A stretch of DNA of 64,000 nucleotides from assembly GCF_004341625.1 (NCBI RefSeq), contig NZ_SLZG01000003.1:1-64000 (forward strand), written 5' to 3'. This document shows positions 55,378 to 64,000 of the stretch, piece by piece. The notes beneath the pieces were generated by a model. That model was not told the DNA's origin, ran no database searches, and saw only the letters and a program-made list of their open reading frames with translations. The translations under genes and the position numbers were made by a program. The stretch comes from Rhizobium sp. BK376. Its GTDB lineage: Bacteria; Pseudomonadota; Alphaproteobacteria; Rhizobiales; Rhizobiaceae. Numbering within the stretch: position 1 is the first letter of the stretch; every line of letters starts with the position of its first letter.

Positions 55378-55893
55378 ATGATGATCGAAGCTGCTACATT
55401 TCTGATCTTTCCTCTATGCCTCTCCATTGCAGCGCTATCTGATCTTTTTACGATGACGATCCCGAACCGGGTGTCGCTGATCCTCATAGCTTCGTTCTTG
55501 GTCATCGCCCTGTTATCAGGCGTGCCTTTGCAATTGATCGGAATGCATTTTGCCGGTGCAGCCATCGTCTTTGCAGTTTGTTTCGCCCTCTTTGCCGTCA
55601 ATGTCATGGGCGGCGGCGACGCTAAGTTACTGACTGCGGCCGCTCTCTGGTTCGGCTATGACCCCTCGCTGCTGATCTTTCTGATTTACGTTGCCTATAT
55701 TGGTGGCTTGGTCACGATTGCCATCGTCTTGCTGCGTTCTCAGCGTCAGACGATCAATACGATGGGCCTGCGCATTCCCGATTCCTTGCTTATTGCCAAG
55801 AAAATACCTTACGGCATCGCAATCGGAATCGCTGGATTCCTCGCTTATCCCTCATCGCCTCTTATGGAAGCAGCGCTTGGCCGGCTTCACTAG
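55378..55893 (+). CDS. cpaA: Prepilin peptidase CpaA
   Basis: A 171-aa membrane aspartic protease (A24 family) that cuts Flp prepilins. Catalytic aspartates are in ALSDLFTMTIPNR and NVMGGGDAKLL. About five membrane helices are seen. Two ATG codons are in tandem; 55381 has the better spacing to AGGAG, 55378 is the first. The upstream frame from 55258 crosses the terminator and is rejected. Confidence 0.93.
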   Translation: MMIEAATFLIFPLCLSIAALSDLFTMTIPNRVSLILIASFLVIALLSGVPLQLIGMHFAGAAIVFAVCFALFAVNVMGGGDAKLLTAAALWFGYDPSLLIFLIYVAYIGGLVTIAIVLLRSQRQTINTMGLRIPDSLLIAKKIPYGIAIGIAGFLAYPSSPLMEAALGRLH

Positions 55894-55914
55894 CGATCTG
55901 GCAAAAGACACCTT

Positions 55915-55946
55915 CCGTTAACTTAAATTGTAAGCAAGCCGTTAAC
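55915..55946 (+). promoter_or_regulatory. Repeated CCGTTAAC words upstream of cpaB
   Basis: CCGTTAAC occurs at 55915-55922 and again at 55939-55946, 24 bp apart, in the gap between cpaA and cpaB. Such spaced repeats could bind a dimer or a CtrA-type regulator. The core GTTAAC also occurs near pilA. Confidence 0.35.
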
Positions 55947-56010
55947 CATACTTACACCAATTCCGGAGCATTCTGCGGGGCGAAGAGTCGAATTCCCCGA
56001 GGAATGATCC

Positions 56011-56826
56011 ATGAAACCCGCTCGCATAATGATACTCGCAGTGGCGGTCGTCGCGGCAGGTCTTGCCGGACTGCTGGCGATGCGTCTGGCTGGCGGCCAC
56101 AATGTCGTGCAGCGGCAAGTCGAGGCCGTGATACAGAAGGAGCCCAGCGTCAATGTGCTGGTGGCAGATGCCAACCTTCCCGTCGGCGCCCGGCTGAACG
56201 ACAAATCCATCCATTGGATGGCCTGGCCGCAGAGCGGTGTGGTCAAGGGCTTCATCACCCAGGCGGAACGGCCCGATGCGCTCAAGGATCTGAACGGGGC
56301 CATCGTTCGCCTGCCGATCTTCGAGGGCGAACCGATCCGTGAAGAGAAGGTGGCGGATGCCAATAGCCGCACCCTCTCGTCGCTGCTGCCCACTGGCAAG
56401 CGGGCTGTGGCGACGGAGATCTCGGTCGCAACGGGCGCCGGCGGCTTCATCCTCCCCAATGACCGTGTCGACGTGATCATGGTCCGGAAGGGTACCGACG
56501 CCCAGAAATTCCAGACCGAGACCGTACTCAGCAACGTTCGTGTTCTCGCGATCGACCAGCAGATCCAGGAAAAGGACGACGGCACCAAGGCTGTGGTCGG
56601 CACGACCGCGACACTGGAGCTCACACCCGATCAGACCAAGGTTTTGGCTGTCGCCCAGCAGATGGCCGACAGGCTTTCCCTCGCGCTGCGCTCCGTTGCC
56701 GATGCACAGGAGCCGGATACGGGAGCTGCCGATTATCTTCTGACAGGCGACAGCGGCGCCTCGGTCGTCCAAGTCATCAAATCGGGTGCGATCGTCACCA
56801 ACGGCACGGCGGTCAAGGCACAATGA
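56011..56826 (+). CDS. cpaB: Flp pilus assembly protein CpaB
   Basis: A 271-aa protein (RcpC/CpaB) with one N-terminal helix (IMILAVAVVAAGLAGLLAM) and a SAF-like domain in the periplasm (VLVADANLPVGARLNDKSIHW). It is thought to link the inner-membrane motor to the secretin. The gene overlaps cpaC by four bases and is preceded by a 117-bp gap after cpaA. Confidence 0.93.
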   Translation: MKPARIMILAVAVVAAGLAGLLAMRLAGGHNVVQRQVEAVIQKEPSVNVLVADANLPVGARLNDKSIHWMAWPQSGVVKGFITQAERPDALKDLNGAIVRLPIFEGEPIREEKVADANSRTLSSLLPTGKRAVATEISVATGAGGFILPNDRVDVIMVRKGTDAQKFQTETVLSNVRVLAIDQQIQEKDDGTKAVVGTTATLELTPDQTKVLAVAQQMADRLSLALRSVADAQEPDTGAADYLLTGDSGASVVQVIKSGAIVTNGTAVKAQ

Positions 56827-58337
56827 GAAGAAGCGACATCATGTGGAATATTCGGAAAAAAGGCGCCCTTCCGTTTGTGGCGCTTCTGTCCTTCTCCATT
56901 GCCTTTGCCGGTTTGCCATTTCACGAGTTGCCCGGCATCCTGCGGACGCCCGTGGCCTTGGCCGATGGTTCCGACAGCATCGTGACCATTGCATCGGTGG
57001 GCGCCAGCAGGCGTTTGAAGCTCGGTCTCAACAAGGCGCTCGTGGTCGACCTGCCCGCAGACGCTCACGACATTCTGGTTTCCGATCCGACGATGGCCGA
57101 TGCAGTCACCCGCACCTCGCGACGCATCTATCTTTTCGGCAAGACGGTCGGGCAGACGAATATCTTCGTCTTCGGCGAACACGGCGAACAGATCGCAAAT
57201 CTGGATATCGAAATCGAACGAGACATTTCCGGGCTGCAGGCCAACCTCCGGCGCTTTATTCCCGATTCCGATATCGATGTCGAAATTGTCTCGGACAATA
57301 TTGTCATGACGGGAACGGTCCGCACGCCCCAGGATTCGGCACGCGCCGCCCAACTGGCCGAAGCCTTTCTGAAGGGCGGTGAGGCGACGACGAGAAAGGA
57401 GACCGCCAGCGGCACTGGCGGCGACAGTTCCGTCGCGCTCTTTGCCGAAACGCGCCAAGTATCGCAGATCGTCAACCTCTTGCAGATAGAGGGTGAGGAT
57501 CAGGTAACGCTCAAGGTTACCGTGGCGGAAATCAAGCGGAGCGTTCTGAAACAGCTTGGTTTCGACAATCTGGTGTCCAATTCCTCGGGTCTGACCGTGG
57601 CCCAGCTTGGCAGCCCGAATGCCGATTCGGCCATCAGCACGGCAGGCGGCGGCATCGCTGCCTTGTTCAAGAGTGCAATCGGTAAATACGATATCTCCAC
57701 CTACCTGAATGCGATGGAGCAGGCGAAGGCAATTCGTACGCTGGCCGAGCCGACCCTGACCGCAATCTCCGGCCAGGCAGCCACCTTCAATTCCGGTGGC
57801 CAGACGCTTTACTCCACGACGGACAATCAGGGCACGGTGACGATTACGCCGTACACCTATGGCATAAGCCTCGCCTTCACGCCGGTTGTCTTGTCTGCAG
57901 GAAGAATAAGCTTGCATATCCAGACGCAGGTTTCGGAACCCGTCGGCACGGCCGGGCAAGCCACCTATAATCAGCGCGCTGCCGACACGTCGGTCGAGCT
58001 ACCCTCCGGCGGTTCGATCGCATTGGCCGGCCTGCTGAGCGATAACATTCAGAACACCACGAATGGCACGCCCGGCGTTTCCAAGATACCGATCCTCGGC
58101 ACGCTTTTCCGCCAGAAGAGCTTCGAGCGCGACGAAAGCGAGCTCGTCATCATAGCGACACCCTATCTGGTGCGCCCCGTCGCACGCAATCAGCTGGCGC
58201 GGCCCGATGATAACTTTTCGCCCGCCGGCGATGGGGGAACCTTCTTCCTGAACCGTGTCAACAAGATCTACGGCCGGCGCGATACGCCGGTTGCCGATGC
58301 CGAATTCCACGGCTCCGTCGGCTTCATCTACAAGTGA
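56823..58337 (+). CDS. cpaC: Flp pilus secretin CpaC
   Basis: A 504-aa outer-membrane secretin. A signal segment (FVALLSFSIAFAGLPF) is followed by an N-domain (VSDPTMADAVTRTSRR), a BON-like part and the secretin domain with VAEIKRSVLKQLGFD, SIALAGLLSDN and GVSKIPILGTLFRQKSF. It forms the exit pore for the pilus. The start overlaps cpaB (ATGA). Confidence 0.95.
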   Translation: MRRSDIMWNIRKKGALPFVALLSFSIAFAGLPFHELPGILRTPVALADGSDSIVTIASVGASRRLKLGLNKALVVDLPADAHDILVSDPTMADAVTRTSRRIYLFGKTVGQTNIFVFGEHGEQIANLDIEIERDISGLQANLRRFIPDSDIDVEIVSDNIVMTGTVRTPQDSARAAQLAEAFLKGGEATTRKETASGTGGDSSVALFAETRQVSQIVNLLQIEGEDQVTLKVTVAEIKRSVLKQLGFDNLVSNSSGLTVAQLGSPNADSAISTAGGGIAALFKSAIGKYDISTYLNAMEQAKAIRTLAEPTLTAISGQAATFNSGGQTLYSTTDNQGTVTITPYTYGISLAFTPVVLSAGRISLHIQTQVSEPVGTAGQATYNQRAADTSVELPSGGSIALAGLLSDNIQNTTNGTPGVSKIPILGTLFRQKSFERDESELVIIATPYLVRPVARNQLARPDDNFSPAGDGGTFFLNRVNKIYGRRDTPVADAEFHGSVGFIYK

Positions 58338-58348
58338 GGCCGCGGCTC

Positions 58349-59113
58349 ATGACGCATCATCTTTCCATCAGCCCCATGAAAGACCGATCGATGGCCAGCC
58401 CTGAATGCAATGCATCCCGTATCGCACGGCTGTCGTTCGCCGCCGTCACCCTCATCGCTTTGGCCGCTTCGGTCAGCAGCTGCGCCAACCCCAAGGACGG
58501 CATGGTGACGGGCGCTCTCTCGGACGATTACCGCCAGCGTCATCCGATCGTGCTCACGCAGGCCGAGCATAATGTCGACATTCCGGTCTCTGCCGGCCAG
58601 CGCGGCCTGACGTCAGGCGCCCGCGATACAGTTCGCGGGTTCACGCAGGACTACAAGGCGCATTCCACCGGAACCGTCGAAATTCTCGCGCCGCAGGGGT
58701 CGCCGAATTCGCGCTCGGTCGTGGCCTTGCGTCAGCAGATACGTCGTGAACTGGTCGCCAACGGTGTCCCGTCGCGGCTCATCGTCGACAGCATCTACCC
58801 TGCCGATGGCGCGGGTGACGCCGCACCCATCCGCCTGCGCTTCACGGCAACGACTGCCGTTACCAATGCCTGCGGACAGTGGCCTGCAGACCTCTCAGCC
58901 AATGCCTTCGACAACCAGAATTACTACAATTTCGGCTGCGCCCAGCAGAACAATCTGGCGGCTCAGGTTGCCAACCCGACCGACCTCATTGCGCCACGCG
59001 CCCAGACCCCGATAGATGCCGAACAGCGCAGCAAGGTCATCGATGGCTATCGAAGCGGTTCGACTCCCACGAGTACTGCGACAATCGGCGGTCTCGGCGG
59101 CAACGGCTTCTAA
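58349..59113 (+). CDS. cpaD: Flp pilus assembly lipoprotein CpaD
   Basis: A 254-aa protein of the CpaD family. A hydrophobic signal segment (FAAVTLIALAASVSSC) ends in a lipobox-type VSSC, so it is probably an outer-membrane lipoprotein that helps the secretin. The ATG at 58349 lies 11 bp after the cpaC stop with a GAGG site; a GTG at 58334 and an ATG at 58391 are alternatives. A motif with NACGQWPADLS is typical. Confidence 0.9.
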   Translation: MTHHLSISPMKDRSMASPECNASRIARLSFAAVTLIALAASVSSCANPKDGMVTGALSDDYRQRHPIVLTQAEHNVDIPVSAGQRGLTSGARDTVRGFTQDYKAHSTGTVEILAPQGSPNSRSVVALRQQIRRELVANGVPSRLIVDSIYPADGAGDAAPIRLRFTATTAVTNACGQWPADLSANAFDNQNYYNFGCAQQNNLAAQVANPTDLIAPRAQTPIDAEQRSKVIDGYRSGSTPTSTATIGGLGGNGF

Positions 59114-59153
59114 CAGGAATTTCCGGTTGAGGCCGGGTTAACAGGACAAGGCC

Positions 59154-60425
59154 ATGAACGCGATCGAATACGATATCAGGACGGAAGCGGGGGACATCGA
59201 CGATGTACCGCGGACCGACGATCTCGAAAACATGCGACCGCTGCCGCGCATCTCGGTTCACGCATTCTGCGAAAGCGAGGCTTTGCAGCATCTGATGGAG
59301 CGCTGCGGCAGCGACCGGCGAATGGCCAAGGTCAGCCTTCGCATCACCAGCGGCGGCACGGCGGCGGCAGCGAACATGTTTGCCAGCACGGCGACACCGA
59401 ACCTCATCATTCTGGAAACCCGTGCAAATCCGTCCAGCCTTCTTGCAGATCTGGCGCCGCTGGCCGCCGTCTGCGACCCGAGCACCAAGGTCATCATCGT
59501 CGGCTACCACAACGACATCGGCCTTTATCGCGAACTGATCCGCAATGGCATTTCGGAATATATCGTCCAGCCCGTCTCCATGACGGATATCATGTCGGCC
59601 ATGGCCGCGATCTTTGTCGATCCGGAAGCCGAACCGCTCGGCCGCAGCATCGCCTTCATCGGCGCCAAAGGCGGCGTCGGCGCATCGACCATCGCTCACA
59701 ATTGCGCCTTCGGAATTTCCAGCCTTTTCTCGACCGAGACCATTCTGGCAGATCTCGATCTTCCCTATGGCACGGCGAATATCGATTTCGATCAGGATCC
59801 GGCTCAGGGCATCGCCGAGGCCGTCTTCGCGCCCGAGCGTCTGGACGAGGTCTTCCTCGATCGCCTGCTGACGAAGTGCTCGACCCACCTGTCGCTACTC
59901 GCCGCTCCGTCGATGCTCGATCGCGCATATGATTTCGATGGCACCGCCTTCCAGCCAGTGCTCGACGTGCTGCAGCGCAGTGCGCCAGTGGCCGTGCTCG
60001 ATGTGCCTCACGCATGGTCGGAATGGACACGGTCGGTGCTTGCCGCTGTCGACGAGGTCGTGATCTGCGCAATTCCGGATCTTGCCAACCTGCGCAACGC
60101 CAAGAACCAGTTGGATGCGCTGCGCAAGCTGCGTCCCAACGACAAGGCCCCCCATCTCATCCTCAACCAGGTCGGCATGCCCAAGCGACCGGAGATCGCG
60201 CCCGCTGAATTTTGCGAGCCGCTTGAAACCGATCCGATCGCCATCATTCCCTTTGATATCCACCTCTTCGGCAATGCCGCCAATAGCGGCCGCATGATCG
60301 CGGAGACTGATCCGAAGTCCGCGGTGGCGGAAACATTTTCACAGATATCGCATATCGTCACCGGTCGCGTCGCGGTGAAGAAGGCAAAGAAGGGCGGGCT
60401 TATGGGCCTGCTCAGGCGCAAATGA
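59154..60425 (+). CDS. cpaE: Flp pilus assembly ATPase CpaE (ParA/MinD-like)
   Basis: A 423-aa protein with an N-terminal receiver-like domain (about 30-160) and a ParA/MinD ATPase domain with the deviant Walker A GAKGGVGAST near residues 171-180. CpaE places the pilus system at the cell pole in Caulobacter. A lysine-rich tail (KKAKKGGLMG) ends the protein. It is followed by cpaF after 119 bp. Confidence 0.93.
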   Translation: MNAIEYDIRTEAGDIDDVPRTDDLENMRPLPRISVHAFCESEALQHLMERCGSDRRMAKVSLRITSGGTAAAANMFASTATPNLIILETRANPSSLLADLAPLAAVCDPSTKVIIVGYHNDIGLYRELIRNGISEYIVQPVSMTDIMSAMAAIFVDPEAEPLGRSIAFIGAKGGVGASTIAHNCAFGISSLFSTETILADLDLPYGTANIDFDQDPAQGIAEAVFAPERLDEVFLDRLLTKCSTHLSLLAAPSMLDRAYDFDGTAFQPVLDVLQRSAPVAVLDVPHAWSEWTRSVLAAVDEVVICAIPDLANLRNAKNQLDALRKLRPNDKAPHLILNQVGMPKRPEIAPAEFCEPLETDPIAIIPFDIHLFGNAANSGRMIAETDPKSAVAETFSQISHIVTGRVAVKKAKKGGLMGLLRRK

Positions 60426-60544
60426 TTGTCAGGCACTCTTTGGTCGCCGCAGACGGACTGATCCAAGGGTGCCGAGAGTTGCAGGAATGCTCGCCCTGGC
60501 TTCTCGGGTCAAAGTGTTCCGTCGAATAGAAATGGATTGTCGGC

Positions 60545-62044
60545 ATGTTTGGCAAACGCGGAAATGAAGGTTTTGGAAAGAGCGGAGCTGGAGCTCCGCC
60601 TCCGACCCCGTCGCATGCGCCGACGCCGACGCCGAATGTCAGTGCGCCGCCGCAAAGTTCGACCACACTGATGGAACCGGCTCGCGAAAGCGCGAGCCCG
60701 CGCCAGCAGGTAACGCCGCCCCCGATGCAAACGCCGCAGCGCCGTCGCCCGGCCCGCACTGAAGAGTATTACGATACCAAGGCTCAGGTCTTCGGCGCGC
60801 TGATCGATACGATCGATCTCTCGCAGCTCTCCAAGCTCGACGGCGAAAGCGCGCGCGAGGAAATCCGCGACATCGTCAACGACATCATCACGATCAAGAA
60901 CTTTGCGATGTCGATCTCCGAGCAGGAGGAACTGCTCGAGGACATCTGCAACGACGTTCTGGGCTACGGTCCGCTGGAACCGCTGCTGGCGCGCGACGAC
61001 ATTGCCGATATCATGGTCAATGGCGCCGGCCAGACCTTCATCGAAGTCGGCGGCAAGACGATCGAGTCCGAAATCCGCTTCCGCGACAATTCCCAGCTGC
61101 TGTCGATCTGCCAGCGCATCGTCAGCCAGGTCGGCCGCCGCGTCGATGAATCGAGCCCGATCTGCGACGCCCGCCTTCCCGACGGCTCGCGTGTCAACGT
61201 CATCGCGCCGCCCTTGGCGATCGATGGCCCCGCGCTCACCATCCGTAAGTTCAAAAAGGACAAGCTGACGCTCGATCAGCTCGTCCGCTTCGGGGCAATC
61301 ACGCCAGAAGGTGCGACCGTCCTGCAGATCATCGGTCGCGTGCGCTGCAATGTCGTCATCTCGGGCGGTACCGGCTCCGGCAAGACGACGCTCCTGAATT
61401 GCCTGACGCGCTACATCGACACCGACGAACGCGTCATCACCTGCGAGGACACTGCGGAACTGCAGCTGCAGCAGCCGCATGTCGTGCGCCTGGAAACCCG
61501 CCCGCCCAATATCGAGGGCGAGGGCGAGATTACCATGCGCGATCTCATCAAGAACTGCCTTCGTATGCGTCCCGAACGCATCATCGTCGGCGAAGTGCGC
61601 GGACCCGAAGTCTTCGACCTCCTGCAGGCGATGAATACGGGCCATGACGGTTCCATGGGCACCATCCACGCCAACAATCCGCGCGAATGCCTGAGTCGTA
61701 TGGAATCCATGATCGCCATGGGCGGCTATACGCTGCCGGCGAAAACCGTCCGCGAAATCATTGCGAGCTCCGTCGACGTCGTCATCCAGGCGGCCCGCTT
61801 GCGCGACGGCTCCCGCCGCATCACCCAGATCACCGAGGTGGTCGGCATGGAAGGCGACGTGATCATCACTCAGGACCTGATGCGCTACGAAATCGAGGGC
61901 GAGGACGCAGCCGGCCGCCTGATCGGTCGCCATGTGGCAACCGGCATCGGCAAGCCGCATTTCTGGGATCGCGCCCGTTACTACAACGAGGAAAAGCGCC
62001 TTGCCGCCGCCCTCGACGAGATGGAAGACAAGTCGAAGGTCTAA
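60545..62044 (+). CDS. cpaF: Flp pilus motor ATPase CpaF (TadA)
   Basis: A 499-aa secretion ATPase that powers pilus growth. The first 75 residues are proline-rich and unstructured. The core has Walker [10 protein letters not shown], an Asp box [14 protein letters not shown], Walker [12 protein letters not shown] and a His box [12 protein letters not shown]. It is followed 3 bp later by tadB. Confidence 0.96.
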   Translation: MFGKRGNEGFGKSGAGAPPPTPSHAPTPTPNVSAPPQSSTTLMEPARESASPRQQVTPPPMQTPQRRRPARTEEYYDTKAQVFGALIDTIDLSQLSKLDGESAREEIRDIVNDIITIKNFAMSISEQEELLEDICNDVLGYGPLEPLLARDDIADIMVNGAGQTFIEVGGKTIESEIRFRDNSQLLSICQRIVSQVGRRVDESSPICDARLPDGSRVNVIAPPLAIDGPALTIRKFKKDKLTLDQLVRFGAITPEGATVLQIIGRVRCNVVISGGTGSGKTTLLNCLTRYIDTDERVITCEDTAELQLQQPHVVRLETRPPNIEGEGEITMRDLIKNCLRMRPERIIVGEVRGPEVFDLLQAMNTGHDGSMGTIHANNPRECLSRMESMIAMGGYTLPAKTVREIIASSVDVVIQAARLRDGSRRITQITEVVGMEGDVIITQDLMRYEIEGEDAAGRLIGRHVATGIGKPHFWDRARYYNEEKRLAAALDEMEDKSKV

Positions 62045-62047
62045 GGG

Positions 62048-63055
62048 ATGTTCGGAATCGATCCGGTCATATTGCTGATAGTCGTCCTTGCCGCCGTCTC
62101 CGCGGCGGCGATCTGCTATACCTTTCTTTATTCCCAGATCGAGAGCCAGAAGAAGGCCGAGATTCGCGTCAACCGCGTCAAATCGGCCGAGGTCGATCGT
62201 GTCAAGGTCAAGGCTGCCCGCGACCGTGTCCAGGAAATGTCGAAGCGACGCAAGTCCGTGCAGGATTCCCTGAAGGACCTGGAAAAGCGGCAGCAGGAAA
62301 AGAGCAAGAAGGCCCTATCGCTCAAGTCGAGGCTCACACAGGCGGGTCTGCCGATCACGCCATCGCGCTTCTATATCTTCAGCGTGCTGTTCGGCCTGTT
62401 CGTTCTGGTCGTTGCCTTTATCGCCGGTGCGCCCAAGCCTGTCGTGTTCGGATTGCCCTTCGCTGCCGCCTTTGGTCTTCCGCGCTGGGTCGTCGGCTTT
62501 CTCATCAAGCGCCGCCAGAACAAATTTCTCGAGGAATTCCCGAATGCGCTTGATGTCATTACCCGTTCGTTGCGCTCTGGCCTGCCGCTGAACGACGCGG
62601 TGCGCCTGGTCGCCTCGGAAGCCCAGGAGCCGGTGAAGACCGAGTTCCGTCGCGTAATCGAGGCACAGCAGGTAGGATTGAGCATGTCCGAGGCATGTGC
62701 GCGTATGACCAGCCACCTGCCGCTTCAGGAAGTCAATTTCTTCGCGATCGTCATCGCAATTCAGTCCCAGGCCGGCGGCAATCTCTCGGAAGCGCTCGGA
62801 AACCTTTCGAAGGTGCTGCGTGAACGCAAGAAGATGAAGGCGAAAGTGAGTGCACTCTCGATGGAGGCCAAGGCTTCCGCCGTCATTATCGGCGCCCTGC
62901 CTTTCATTGTCGCAACGCTCGTCTACCTGACCTCACCGGCCTACATGATGATTCTTTTCACCGATCCGCGAGGCCATCTGATCATGGCCGGCTCCGCCGT
63001 GTGGATGTCGATCGGAATTTACGTGATGAAAAACATGGTCAGTTTCGATATCTGA
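62048..63055 (+). CDS. tadB: Flp pilus inner-membrane protein TadB
   Basis: A 335-aa T2SSF-domain protein of the pilus platform. An N-terminal helix (VILLIVVLAAVSAAAICYTF) is followed by a long charged coiled coil (about 35-90), then more helices and the domain LDVITRSLRSGLPLNDAVRLV. It pairs with TadC and CpaF. The gene is 17 bp before tadC. Confidence 0.95.
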   Translation: MFGIDPVILLIVVLAAVSAAAICYTFLYSQIESQKKAEIRVNRVKSAEVDRVKVKAARDRVQEMSKRRKSVQDSLKDLEKRQQEKSKKALSLKSRLTQAGLPITPSRFYIFSVLFGLFVLVVAFIAGAPKPVVFGLPFAAAFGLPRWVVGFLIKRRQNKFLEEFPNALDVITRSLRSGLPLNDAVRLVASEAQEPVKTEFRRVIEAQQVGLSMSEACARMTSHLPLQEVNFFAIVIAIQSQAGGNLSEALGNLSKVLRERKKMKAKVSALSMEAKASAVIIGALPFIVATLVYLTSPAYMMILFTDPRGHLIMAGSAVWMSIGIYVMKNMVSFDI

Positions 63056-63072
63056 CCTGAAGGAAGACCCCC

Positions 63073-64000
63073 ATGTCCACTGATCTCGCAGCTACGCTTA
63101 CCGATCCGGGGATGATCTTGGCGGTCGCCGTCGCAATTGCCGTTTTTGCGACCTTCTACACCATCGCCATTCCCTATTTCGAGCGCGGTGATCTCAGCAA
63201 GCGCATGAAGGCCGTATCCACGGAGCGGGATCTGATCCGGGCCCGCGAGCGCGCCAAGTTGAATGCTGACCCGGCCAAGGCGTCGTTGCGCAATCAAAAT
63301 AGCCGACCGATCCGACAGATCGTCGAGAAGTTCAATCTGCGCGAGGCGCTCGTCGACGCCAACACCGTCAACCGTCTGCGCGCCGCCGGCTTTCGCTCCG
63401 AAAATGCCTTGAACACCTTCCTTGTCGCGCGGTTCGTGCTGCCTTTCGTCTTCCTGATTGTTGCAGTCATCTGGGTATTCGCTCTCAATCATCTTGTGAC
63501 AAGGCCACTGCCGATCCGCCTGCTGACCGTCATCGGCTTTGCCTATGTAGGGTTCTATACCCCGAACCTGTATATTTCCAACGCCATGGGCAAGCGGCAG
63601 AAATCGATCAAGCGCGCATGGCCGGACGCCCTCGATTTGATGCTGATCTGCGTTGAATCCGGCATCTCGATCGAGGCGGGCATGCGGCGCGTTTCGGAAG
63701 AGCTTGCCGAGCAATCACCGGCGCTCGCCGAAGAGATGGTCCTGACCACGGCAGAGCTGTCGTTCCTGCAGGATCGCCGCCAGGCTTTCGACAATCTTGC
63801 CAACCGTACGCAGATCGAGATCGTCAAGGCCGTTACCCAGGCTCTGATCCAGGCGGAGCGCTATGGTACTCCTGTGGCGCAGGCGTTGCGTGTACTCGCG
63901 CAGGAAGGCCGCGACGAGCGCATGAATGAAGCGGAGAAGAAGGCGGCCGCCTTGCCGCCGAAACTCACGGTGCCGATGATCCTGTTCTTTCTGCCTGTCC
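63073..64000 (+). CDS. tadC: Flp pilus inner-membrane protein TadC (partial, cut at window end)
   Basis: Starts at ATG 63073 with AGGAAG upstream and runs past the window end, with about 309 codons visible and no stop. An N-terminal helix (ILAVAVAIAVFATFYTIAI), a basic cytoplasmic part, two further helices and the T2SSF segment DALDLMLICVESGISIEAG are seen. It forms the inner-membrane platform with TadB. TadC proteins are about 320-340 aa, so most of it is present. Confidence 0.93.
   Translation, partial: MSTDLAATLTDPGMILAVAVAIAVFATFYTIAIPYFERGDLSKRMKAVSTERDLIRARERAKLNADPAKASLRNQNSRPIRQIVEKFNLREALVDANTVNRLRAAGFRSENALNTFLVARFVLPFVFLIVAVIWVFALNHLVTRPLPIRLLTVIGFAYVGFYTPNLYISNAMGKRQKSIKRAWPDALDLMLICVESGISIEAGMRRVSEELAEQSPALAEEMVLTTAELSFLQDRRQAFDNLANRTQIEIVKAVTQALIQAERYGTPVAQALRVLAQEGRDERMNEAEKKAAALPPKLTVPMILFFLPV

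Noticed and set aside
60509..61960. 483-aa minus-strand frame opposite cpaF
   Set aside because: Antisense shadow of the conserved CpaF ATPase.

Overview
The window reads as chromosomal DNA of a Rhizobiales alphaproteobacterium, most likely Rhizobium or a close relative. This is inferred from high coding density, GC-rich codon use, gene order, the split phnE pair, a cpa/tad Flp-pilus locus, and many operons with ATGA or TAATG start/stop overlaps. I see no insertion sequence, prophage, CRISPR array or rRNA. One tRNA-Ser(GGA) is present.

Positions 0.2-14 kb: a DUF1801 protein, then an almost complete C-P lyase (phosphonate degradation) locus. On the minus strand it runs phnG-H-I-J-K-L-acetyltransferase, then phnC-D-E1-E2-DUF1045-phnM-phnN. 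Divergent phnF (GntR/HutC-type) lies on the plus strand. A palindrome sits between phnF and phnG, and a three-unit Pho-box-like repeat precedes phnC. PhnCDE imports phosphonates; PhnGHIJK with PhnL and PhnM builds the ribosyl triphosphate adduct and breaks the C-P bond; PhnN makes PRPP. No PhnP is present, and the DUF1045 2H-phosphoesterase is a candidate replacement.

Positions 14-21.5 kb: gpmA, dapB, an MsbA-like ABC exporter, glk, mgsA, a murein endopeptidase (mepA), and a YecD-like isochorismatase-fold protein divergent from a TetR regulator. Positions 21.5-34.2 kb: a yejA/yepA-like binding protein with yejBEF, a 2-hydroxyacid dehydrogenase, a small membrane protein, pncB, two short-chain dehydrogenases, an aldo/keto reductase and an old-yellow-enzyme reductase.

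Positions 34.2-41 kb: an unlisted 55-codon gene, a bacterial transglutaminase-like cysteine peptidase, a single-domain response regulator, a large hybrid histidine kinase with two receiver domains, an orphan XdhC-like domain, small proteins of unknown function and the tRNA.

Positions 41-52.8 kb: a nucleoside uptake and salvage island. A BMP-family binding protein, a double ABC ATPase and two permeases are followed by cdd, punA, deoC and deoA. Convergent to these, on the minus strand, lie an aspartic protease, upp, add and deoB. Together they import nucleosides, deaminate them, phosphorolyse them, and feed ribose or deoxyribose phosphates into central metabolism.

Positions 52.9-64 kb: a Flp/Tad pilus locus. 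Two TadE-like pseudopilins and a stand-alone CpaC-like N-domain protein lie on the minus strand. Divergent pilA-cpaA-cpaB-cpaC-cpaD-cpaE-cpaF-tadB-tadC lie on the plus strand, with tadC cut by the window end.
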